From Belnapia sp. (GTDB lineage Bacteria > Pseudomonadota > Alphaproteobacteria > Acetobacterales > Acetobacteraceae): a stretch of 6,796 nucleotides of DNA. Where the stretch lies: positions 1-6,796 of the forward strand of contig JAQGIA010000020.1 of assembly GCA_028291445.1 (NCBI GenBank), given 5' to 3'. A model generated the notes under the pieces. That model was not told where the DNA came from and ran no database searches. It worked only from the letters and a program-made list of their open reading frames with translations. This document shows, piece after piece, positions 1-4,684 of this stretch; position 1 is the stretch's first letter; each line of letters starts with the position of its first letter. The position numbers and the translations under genes are program-made.

Positions 1-1
1 G

Positions 2-139
2 ATCGCCGAAATCGTGCTCGCCATCGAATTCGGCGCCAGCGCCGAGGATGTGGCGCGGACCTGCCATGCCCACCCGACCCTGAACGAGGCGGTGAAGGAA
101 GCGGCGCTGGGAGTCGGTGGCCGGGCCCTGCATATCTAG
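2..139 (+). CDS. lpdA: Dihydrolipoamide dehydrogenase (E3), C-terminal fragment
   Basis: This is the last 45 codons of a gene that begins outside the window; it ends at a TAG at 137-139. The visible tail contains [18 protein letters not shown] followed by NEAVKEAAL. This is the dimerisation-domain end of dihydrolipoamide dehydrogenase, the FAD flavoprotein that reoxidises lipoyl groups in the pyruvate, 2-oxoglutarate and related dehydrogenase complexes. The HxHPT segment carries the active-site histidine that acts in the partner subunit, and the following glutamate (NE, two residues past the HPTL) completes the known His-Glu pair. Both are present. The methylase gene starts only 18 bp after the stop, so the two may share a transcript. 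The FAD and NAD domains and the redox-active disulfide lie outside the window, so another member of the same flavoprotein family cannot be fully excluded, but the HAHPT tail is typical of LpdA. Confidence 0.88.
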   Translation: MAEIVLAIEFGASAEDVARTCHAHPTLNEAVKEAALGVGGRALHI

Positions 140-157
140 CGTGCCGGGGCGTCGCCG

Positions 158-1204
158 ATGATCAAGTACATCGGCAGCAAGCGCGCCCTGCTGACCCATA
201 TCCTGTCCGCCGTGGCCAGCGTCGCCGCGCCGGGCGCCACGGTGGCGGATCTGTTCTCCGGCACCGCCCGGGTCGGCCATGCGCTGAAGGGCGCCGGCTA
301 CCGGGTGCTGTCGAACGACCACAACGCCTTCGCCCATACGCTGGCCACCTGCTACGTCCAGGCCGATGCGGAGCGCTGGGCCGAGCCGGCACGGCGCATC
401 CTGGCCGAGTTGCAGGCGGTGCCGCCGCGGGCCGGCTGGTTCACCGAAACCTATTGCGTCGCCGCCCGCTACCTGACGCCCGAGAACGGCGCCAAGGTCG
501 AGGCCATCCGCGATGCCATCGCCGGGCTGGGAGCCGAGCCCGAGCTCGAGGCGATCCTGCTGACCTCCCTGCTGGAAGCCGCCGACCGGGTGGACAGCAC
601 CGCCGGATTGCAGATGGCCTATATGAAGCAATGGGCCGCGCGGGCAAAGAATCCGCTGACCCTGCGGCTGCCGGCGCTGCTGCCGCGCCCCGCCGCCGGC
701 GCCTGCGCGGCCTTCTGCGGCGAGGCCGAGACGGTGGCCGCGACGCTCGATTGCGACGTGGCGTATCTCGACCCGCCCTACAACCAGCATTCCTACCTGC
801 GGAACTACCACGTATGGGAGACGCTGGTGCGCTGGGATCGGCCGGAGGTCTATGGCATCGCCAACAAACGCACGGATTGCCGCACCCGGCTTTCGGCTTT
901 CAACAGCCGTCCCGGCATCGGCCCGGCGCTGGCGCGCACCATCGCCGCGCTGCGCTGCCCGACCCTGGTGGTATCGTTCAACGACGAGGGCTATCTCGGC
1001 CGTGCCGCGCTGGAGGCGATGCTCGCCGGCCGCGGGCATGTGCAGGTGATTGAGATCCCCTATGGCCGCTACGTCGGCGCGAAGATCGGCATCCACAATC
1101 CGCAGGGCGTGAAGGTCGGCACCGTGGGGCGGCTGACCAATGTCGAATACCTGTTCGTGGCCAGCGCCGAGCGTCTGGCATTGCCGCCGATGGCGGCGGC
1201 CTGA
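158..1204 (+). CDS. Orphan D12-class adenine-specific DNA methylase
   Basis: A 348-residue S-adenosylmethionine-dependent DNA methyltransferase predicted to methylate adenine N6. The N-terminus, MIKYIGSKRALL, is the usual opening of D12/Dam-type enzymes and supports the ATG at 158. The SAM-binding motif I is DLFSGTARVG at residues 31-40, followed by an acidic loop SNDHN at 52-56. The catalytic motif IV is DPPY at 205-208, within YLDPPYNQHSYLRNYHVWET. A conserved VSFNDEGYL (272-280) lies nearer the C-terminus. The stretch between motifs I and IV (about 60-190) is where target recognition is expected. The long DPPYNQHSY and NKRTD...AFNSR segments resemble the COG3392 group rather than classical Dam; that is from memory of the family. 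All key residues are intact. No restriction endonuclease or specificity gene is nearby, so it looks like a solitary methylase. Target site unknown. It lies 18 bp after lpdA and its stop overlaps the next start. Confidence 0.9.
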   Translation: MIKYIGSKRALLTHILSAVASVAAPGATVADLFSGTARVGHALKGAGYRVLSNDHNAFAHTLATCYVQADAERWAEPARRILAELQAVPPRAGWFTETYCVAARYLTPENGAKVEAIRDAIAGLGAEPELEAILLTSLLEAADRVDSTAGLQMAYMKQWAARAKNPLTLRLPALLPRPAAGACAAFCGEAETVAATLDCDVAYLDPPYNQHSYLRNYHVWETLVRWDRPEVYGIANKRTDCRTRLSAFNSRPGIGPALARTIAALRCPTLVVSFNDEGYLGRAALEAMLAGRGHVQVIEIPYGRYVGAKIGIHNPQGVKVGTVGRLTNVEYLFVASAERLALPPMAAA

Positions 1205-1467
1205 TGCCGTCCTGGCAGCGTAAATTCGCCGGCTTCGCGTTGCTGGTGCTGGGCCTGCTGGGGTTGGTGCTGCCGATCCTGCAGGGCGTGCTGTTTTTGG
1301 CGCTCGGGCTTTTCGTGCTGCGCGACCAGTATGGCTGGGCCCGGCGCGGCATGGCGAAGCTGGAGGCGCGCTGGCCGAAGCAGGTGACCCAGGTTGAGGC
1401 GCTGGAGGCCCGGCTGCTGGGCTGGAGCCGGCGCCAGGGCGAGAAGCTGCGGCGGTTGCTGCCGTAG
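1204..1467 (+). CDS. Small membrane protein, PGPGW/DUF454-like
   Basis: An 87-residue protein with one hydrophobic hairpin. Residues 9-23 and about 28-39 are strongly hydrophobic, separated by a turn at LPILQG (23-28). This is followed by a positively charged amphipathic tail (RDQYGWARRGMAKLEARW, then further Arg/Lys to the end). The LGLVLP-turn-LFLALGLFVL-WARR pattern resembles short bacterial PGPGW-type membrane proteins, and more distantly DUF454; in this copy the PGPG turn is replaced by PILQG. The basic tail should be cytoplasmic. The ATG at 1204 shares its A with the TGA stop of the methylase (TGATG), which points to translational coupling and one mRNA. Function is unknown, and nothing in the protein suggests a link to DNA methylation. 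The small size, codon use and hairpin architecture support a real gene; the family assignment is tentative. Confidence 0.8.
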   Translation: MPSWQRKFAGFALLVLGLLGLVLPILQGVLFLALGLFVLRDQYGWARRGMAKLEARWPKQVTQVEALEARLLGWSRRQGEKLRRLLP

Positions 1468-1576
1468 TCCTTCGCCACGCGGACCAATCCGGGCGGTATC
1501 CGCTTGGCAGGGCACCGGGGGCGGGCGAGGCTCGGCGGATGCCGCCTCCACCTTTCGTTGCCCTGGGTTCCGCCGA
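1468..1576 (+). other. Intergenic stretch with a short GC hairpin
   Basis: A 109-bp gap between the small membrane protein and the first MFS gene. It contains GGCGG (1534-1538), a three-base loop and CCGCC (1542-1546), followed by a pyrimidine-rich run with a single TTT. It could act as a weak terminator, but the stem is only five pairs and there is no true T-tract. I see no convincing promoter. The gap is large for this window, so the MFS gene may have its own promoter here. Confidence 0.25.
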
Positions 1577-2758
1577 ATGACCCCCGCCGCCGATCAGCGC
1601 GGCGTGGCGCTGCGCCTGGGCGTGGCGCAGACCCTGGCCTGGGCCACCACCTACTACCTGCCGGCCTTGGTCGCGCCGGTGGTGGTGGCGGATCTCCGGG
1701 CCGATCCGGCGCTGATCTATGGCGCCTTCTCCCTCGCCCTGCTGATCGCCGGGCTGGCCGCGCCGCGCACCGGGCGGCTGATCGAGCAATGGGGAGGCCG
1801 GCCGGTGCTGCTCGCCTCCTCCGGATGCATCGCCACCGGCCTGGCGCTGCTCGGGCTGCTGCCGGGGCTGGCGGGGTGGTTCGCCGGCTGGGTGGTGCTG
1901 GGGCTCGGCATGGCGCTCGGGCTTTACGAGGCAGCCTTCGCCACGCTCGGGGTGCTGTACGGGCGGGCGGCGCGGCGGTCGATCACGCTGGTGACGCTGG
2001 TGGCGGGCTTCGCCAGCACGGTCGGCTGGCCGCTGACGGCGATGCTGCTGCCGATGATCGGCTGGCGCGGCACCTGCCTCGCCTATGCCGGGGTGAACCT
2101 GCTGCTGGTGCTGCCGCTGTACCTGCTGGTGCCGCGCGCAGCCCGGCCGGCCGAGGCGACGGACCCGGCCGCGGCGGCCCCCGCCGAGGTGCCGCTGCCG
2201 GCCGATTGGGTGCGCCGCAGCTTCCGGCTGCTGGCGGTGTTCTTCACCCTGCGCGCCATCATCAGCGCGACGCTGTCGGTGCATCTGATCGCGCTGCTGG
2301 GCGGCCTTGGGCTCTCGGTGGGCGCGGCGGTGGCGGCGGCGGCCTTGCAGGGGCCGTCCCAGGTCGGCGGCCGGCTGCTGGAGTTCACCCTGGGCAAGGC
2401 GGCGCATCCGCTGCGCGTCGCCCGGCTGGGCGGGGTGCTGCTGCCGGCCGGGGCGCTGCTGCTGGTGCTGGCGGGACCGGCGGCGGCGGTGCCCTTCGTG
2501 ATGCTCTACGGTGCCAGCAACGGGATCATGACCATCAGCCGTGGCGCAGTGCCCTTGGCGCTGTTCGGCGCGCGCGGCTACCCGGTGCTGATGGGCCGGC
2601 TGGCCATGCCGATCCTGCTGGCCCAGGCGGCGGCGCCAGCGGTGACGGCGCCGCTCGTCGCCGGCCTGCCGGCACTGGCGGTGCTCGGCCTGGCAGGGGC
2701 GCTGGCCGCGGTGGCGCTGGCCTGCCTGCTGCCATTGCGGGCCGCACCCGGTCCCTGA
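1577..2758 (+). CDS. MFS transporter, substrate unknown
   Basis: A 393-residue inner-membrane transporter of the major facilitator superfamily, the usual length for a 12-helix member. Hydrophobic segments alternate with short loops throughout. The loop between helices 2 and 3 carries the MFS motif A form GRLIEQWGGRPVLL, which identifies the family. A hydrophilic, Ala/Pro-rich central loop (ARPAEATDPAAAAPAEVP, near the middle) separates the two six-helix halves. The ATG at 1577 is chosen because it directly precedes a short polar leader and the first helix (GVAQTLAWATTYYLP). The frame stays open further upstream to 1394, but that extension overlaps the preceding gene and encodes Arg/Cys/Gly-rich sequence typical of an out-of-frame reading. 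The ribosome-binding site is weak. The substrate cannot be read from the sequence: no neighbouring enzyme points to a pathway. It does not closely resemble the second MFS gene in this window, so this is not a recent duplication. Confidence 0.88.
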   Translation: MTPAADQRGVALRLGVAQTLAWATTYYLPALVAPVVVADLRADPALIYGAFSLALLIAGLAAPRTGRLIEQWGGRPVLLASSGCIATGLALLGLLPGLAGWFAGWVVLGLGMALGLYEAAFATLGVLYGRAARRSITLVTLVAGFASTVGWPLTAMLLPMIGWRGTCLAYAGVNLLLVLPLYLLVPRAARPAEATDPAAAAPAEVPLPADWVRRSFRLLAVFFTLRAIISATLSVHLIALLGGLGLSVGAAVAAAALQGPSQVGGRLLEFTLGKAAHPLRVARLGGVLLPAGALLLVLAGPAAAVPFVMLYGASNGIMTISRGAVPLALFGARGYPVLMGRLAMPILLAQAAAPAVTAPLVAGLPALAVLGLAGALAAVALACLLPLRAAPGP

Positions 2759-2763
2759 CGAGT

Positions 2764-2809
2764 ATGGACGCGGGGGGGCATGGACGCCGGGGGCATGGAC
2801 GCCGGGGCC
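2764..2809 (+). repeat. Three-copy 15/16-bp G-rich tandem repeat
   Basis: Three head-to-tail copies of the unit ATGGACGCCGGGGGC lie just after the MFS stop: 2764-2779 (16 bp, with a run of seven G at 2772-2778), 2780-2794 (15 bp) and 2795-2809 (15 bp, last G replaced by C). The array sits in the 86-bp gap before the DUF1796-like gene. Each unit contains an ATG, but the frame shared with the downstream gene closes at a TGA at 2815-2817, so the repeats are not an N-terminal extension of it. Read from 2764 they encode only a 17-residue peptide. Confidence 0.85.
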
Positions 2810-2830
2810 TCCTGTGATACCACTTCGGAT

Positions 2831-2835
2831 GGAGG
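2831..2835 (+). promoter_or_regulatory. Ribosome-binding site of the DUF1796-like gene
   Basis: GGAGG ends nine bases before the ATG at 2845. It is one of the strongest Shine-Dalgarno sequences in the window. With an in-frame TGA at 2815-2817 just upstream, it fixes the start of this gene firmly. Confidence 0.7.
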
Positions 2836-2844
2836 GTCCTGCGG

Positions 2845-3495
2845 ATGGCAGATGGGTTCGACGAATACATATCGCTGGGCTGCGACTGCGAGGGCGGCTT
2901 CCAGATCCGCCGGATCCTGGGGCATGACAGTTCCAACTTCTTCAACTGGAACATCACCAGCCTCGACGCGCTGCAGCGGCTGCTGACGCATCGCTTCGCC
3001 GGCATCCTGGAGGATGCCAATATCTCGGTCCATGGCGACGGCGCGCTGCTGAACGACCACGCGCACGACTACAAATTCCACTCGCCCTTCGACCGGCCGG
3101 ACTACCTGAACGACCCGGAATTCGCCGCCCATTTCGCCGACTACCGCGAGAAGACGCATTATCTGGTCGAGAAATTCCTTCGCAGCCGGCCGGCCGGGCA
3201 CCGCACCGCCTATTTCTACAAGGCGGAGCTGGCCACCAGCCCCGGCGAGATACGGGCGGCGATGCCGGCGGTGCGGGATCTGCTGGCCGGCATCCATGGC
3301 GCATCGGAATTCGCGCTGGTGGTGTTGCAGCCGGAGGACCGCCAGGAGGCGCCCTGGGCCGAGCCGCTGATCCACAATCGTTACTTGCGCCGCACCGCGC
3401 CCTGGAATGATGCGGCGGATGCGCATGTCACGTCCTGGGACCGGGTTTTCCGGGAATTTCCCAGCAAGGCGCCGATGCGGCTATCCGGTTACTGA
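2845..3495 (+). CDS. DUF1796-like protein (putative papain-like cysteine peptidase fold)
   Basis: A 216-residue soluble protein without signal peptide or membrane segment. The N-terminus YISLGCDCEGGFQIRR (8-23), followed by NFFNWNITSLDALQRLL (31-47), matches the pattern remembered for DUF1796 (SLG-x-x-C, then an FDW-type motif and a 'SL..L..LL' helix). That family is annotated as a putative papain-like cysteine peptidase, but no activity is established to my knowledge. Candidate catalytic residues are Cys13 or Cys15 and a histidine in the HAHDYKFH segment (72-79); this assignment is inference. The protein ends with a conserved-looking WDRVFREFP. The FDW motif reads FNW here. Start choice is secure: a GGAGG site at 2831-2835 and an in-frame stop at 2815-2817. 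It faces a small membrane-protein gene on the other strand, with only nine bases between the stops. The preceding leader contains a tandem repeat. The substrate and role are unknown. Other members of the family may occur near surface-polysaccharide genes, but none are present here. Confidence 0.8.
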   Translation: MADGFDEYISLGCDCEGGFQIRRILGHDSSNFFNWNITSLDALQRLLTHRFAGILEDANISVHGDGALLNDHAHDYKFHSPFDRPDYLNDPEFAAHFADYREKTHYLVEKFLRSRPAGHRTAYFYKAELATSPGEIRAAMPAVRDLLAGIHGASEFALVVLQPEDRQEAPWAEPLIHNRYLRRTAPWNDAADAHVTSWDRVFREFPSKAPMRLSGY

Positions 3496-3504
3496 GGCAG
3501 GTCG

Positions 3505-3720
3505 CTACCGGGGCCGGGCCAGCGATACCGGCAGGCGGCGGAACCGGCCGAGCGCCACCCAGGCGCCGGCACTGCCGACCAGCAGGGTCGAGAGCGCCGC
3601 CCAGGCCAGCAACCATTGGAAAACATAAAGGAGTCCCGCAGCAGGCACCAGGCCGAGCCAGACCAAGGTGGTCAGCGTGACTGCTCCAAGAATTGCGTGC
3701 CCGACCATCTCAGACTGCAT
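3505..3720 (-). CDS. Small two-helix membrane protein, unknown function
   Basis: A 71-residue hydrophobic protein on the minus strand. Helix 1 covers roughly residues 6-25 (VGHAILGAVTLTTLVWLGLV) and helix 2 roughly residues 28-57, with Pro26 between them. A basic C-terminal tail (RFRRLPVSLARPR) is expected to face the cytoplasm. The ATG at 3720 is preferred because AGGAAG lies about eight bases upstream. The frame is also open from a TTG at 3780, but that codon overlaps the stop of the araC-family gene and would add a polar 20-residue leader with no ribosome-binding site. The gene is co-directional with the AraC-type regulator, 56 bp downstream of it, with a short AT-rich patch between. It converges on the DUF1796-like gene with a nine-base gap. 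I do not recognise a family. A true gene is likely from its helix pattern, basic tail and ribosome-binding site. Confidence 0.65.
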   Translation of the reverse strand: MQSEMVGHAILGAVTLTTLVWLGLVPAAGLLYVFQWLLAWAALSTLLVGSAGAWVALGRFRRLPVSLARPR

Positions 3721-3747
3721 TGCGATCTTCCTGCCGCCACATCCCCA

Positions 3748-3780
3748 TATATTCGTATACCGCACGCGAAATTGACTCAA
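3748..3780 (-). promoter_or_regulatory. Possible promoter of the small membrane protein gene
   Basis: The stretch 3741-3780 is clearly richer in A/T than its surroundings. On the minus strand it reads TTGAGT (3780-3775), then TACGAA (3757-3752) after 17 bases, or TATACG (3759-3754) after 15 bases. These are partial matches to -35 and -10 boxes, upstream of the ATG at 3720. The -35 box overlaps the end of the AraC-type gene. GTATAC (3755-3760) is also a perfect 6-bp palindrome. The match is suggestive only. Confidence 0.3.
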
Positions 3781-4595
3781 GCTCTTCTTGGGCCATGGCC
3801 AGCGGGGTCATTGCCACCAGGGGTAGTACCGAAGGCCGCGCGAAAAGCGGCGCCGAAGGCCGCGGCGCTGGCATAGCCCACCGCCGCCGCCGCCCGTGCC
3901 GGCGGCACCCCGCACGACAGCAGCGCCGCCGCCTCGGCCAGCCGCAGCATCTGGCGCCAGCGGCCGAAGCTCATCCCGGTCTCGGCGCGGAACAGCCGGG
4001 TCAGGGTGCGCGGGCTGGCGCCGCAATGCATTGCCCAGTCCTCGAGGCTCAGATCGCGCGCCGGCTCCGCCCGCAGCGCCGCCGCCAGGCGTTGCAGCCT
4101 GGCGTCCCGCACCGCCGGCACGCCGAGCGGCAGGGCAGGCGCCCGGGCGATCTCGTCCAGGATCAGCGCCGCCAGATGGCCGCCGCGCCCGGCCTCGTCC
4201 CATTCCAGCGGTTCGGAACAGGCGGCCAGCACCAGCTCGCGCAGCAGGGAGGATACCGCCAGCACGGTGACCGAGGCCGGGCCGGCGGCGGCGGCATCGG
4301 CGCGCAGGAACAGTGCCCGCATGGCGACCGGCCCCTGCATGGCGGTGACATGCGGCATCGCAGCGGGCATCCACAGCGCCCGGCCGGGCGGGACGATGAA
4401 CCCGGCGGCATCGGTGGCGATCCGCATCACCCCGCGCGTCGCGTACAGCAACTGAGCCCGGGTATGAGCGTGGCGGGGGACGCTCTCGCCATCCACGTAG
4501 TCGCGGGTGAAGCCGGCCAGGGGGCGGTCGACCGCATCGGCCGGGATGTTGCGCAGCGGGGCGCCGTTGATATGGCCCACTGGGATACGGCCCAT
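3777..4595 (-). CDS. AraC-family transcriptional regulator (NimR-like), local regulator of the adjacent MFS gene
   Basis: A DNA-binding regulator of 272 residues from the ATG at 4595. An N-terminal cupin-like sensing domain spans about residues 25-105; HAHTRAQLLYATRGVMRIAT (42-61) and VPPGRALWMPAAMPHV (68-83) are diagnostic of the AraC subfamily that includes E. coli NimR. The C-terminal half has two helix-turn-helix units: LSLEDWAMHCGASPRTLTRLF (182-202) and ARAAAAVGYASAAAFGAAF (233-251), the latter followed by the RAAFGTTP AraC signature. No domain is missing. The frame is open further upstream, with ATG at 4637 and 4631 and TTG at 4661. The ATG at 4595 is preferred because AGAGGG lies seven bases before it and because it leaves a usable 89-bp space before the divergent MFS gene. 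The gene is divergent from that MFS gene, so it probably controls it and perhaps itself. The inducer is unknown; NimR in E. coli responds to 2-nitroimidazoles, but that cannot be transferred here. Confidence 0.88.
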   Translation of the reverse strand: MGRIPVGHINGAPLRNIPADAVDRPLAGFTRDYVDGESVPRHAHTRAQLLYATRGVMRIATDAAGFIVPPGRALWMPAAMPHVTAMQGPVAMRALFLRADAAAAGPASVTVLAVSSLLRELVLAACSEPLEWDEAGRGGHLAALILDEIARAPALPLGVPAVRDARLQRLAAALRAEPARDLSLEDWAMHCGASPRTLTRLFRAETGMSFGRWRQMLRLAEAAALLSCGVPPARAAAAVGYASAAAFGAAFRAAFGTTPGGNDPAGHGPRRA

Positions 4596-4607
4596 GATAT
4601 GGCCCTC
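4568..4607. repeat. Repeated GATAYGGCCC motif around the AraC-type start
   Basis: TGATATGGCCC occurs identically at 4568-4578 and 4595-4605. Allowing the one mismatch at the twelfth base, both continue as NCTGG (15 of 16 positions match). A third, related copy, GATACGGCCCA, lies between them at 4584-4594. The repeats span the start of the AraC-type gene: on its strand they encode the repeated GHI...GRI...GHI. They could be a binding site for the regulator itself or a by-product of a repeated peptide. Confidence 0.55.
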
Positions 4608-4684
4608 TGGCGACAGGGTTTGGCCAGCCATCGTCATCCGGCCAGGATAACCTGCGGCCAAAGGTCACCGATAGGAAAACCGCC
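4608..4684. promoter_or_regulatory. Divergent control region between the AraC-type gene and the MFS exporter
   Basis: This space separates the two divergent genes and must hold both promoters. It contains three GGCCA elements (4622-4626, 4640-4644, 4656-4660), a perfect short inverted repeat CAGG-ATAA-CCTG at 4643-4654, and an AGGAAA ribosome-binding site at 4673-4678, six bases before the MFS ATG. Promoter boxes are poor: GATAAC (4646-4651) resembles a -10 box for the plus strand but its best -35 candidate TTGGCC is 20 bases away. A poor promoter would fit activation by the AraC-type protein. Function is inferred from gene arrangement. Confidence 0.5.

Noticed and set aside
158..1204. Complete restriction-modification system around the methylase
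   Set aside because: The upstream gene is lpdA and the downstream gene is a small membrane protein; neither has nuclease features.
2764..2809. CRISPR array
   Set aside because: The 15/16-bp units are directly contiguous with no spacers, and no cas gene is present.
1504..2817. Long plus-strand open frame (437 codons) overlapping the first MFS gene
   Set aside because: The product is Arg/Gly/Ala-rich without hydrophobic helices, while the other frame gives a well-formed 12-helix transporter with motif A.
2764..2817. The tandem repeat as an N-terminal extension of the DUF1796-like protein
   Set aside because: The repeat's first ATG is in the same frame, but a TGA at 2815-2817 closes it before the gene start.
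2578..3426. Minus-strand open frame (282 codons) across the MFS end and the DUF1796-like gene
   Set aside because: It spans two genes and the tandem repeat, has no recognisable domain, and the plus-strand gene has a strong ribosome-binding site and family-like motifs.
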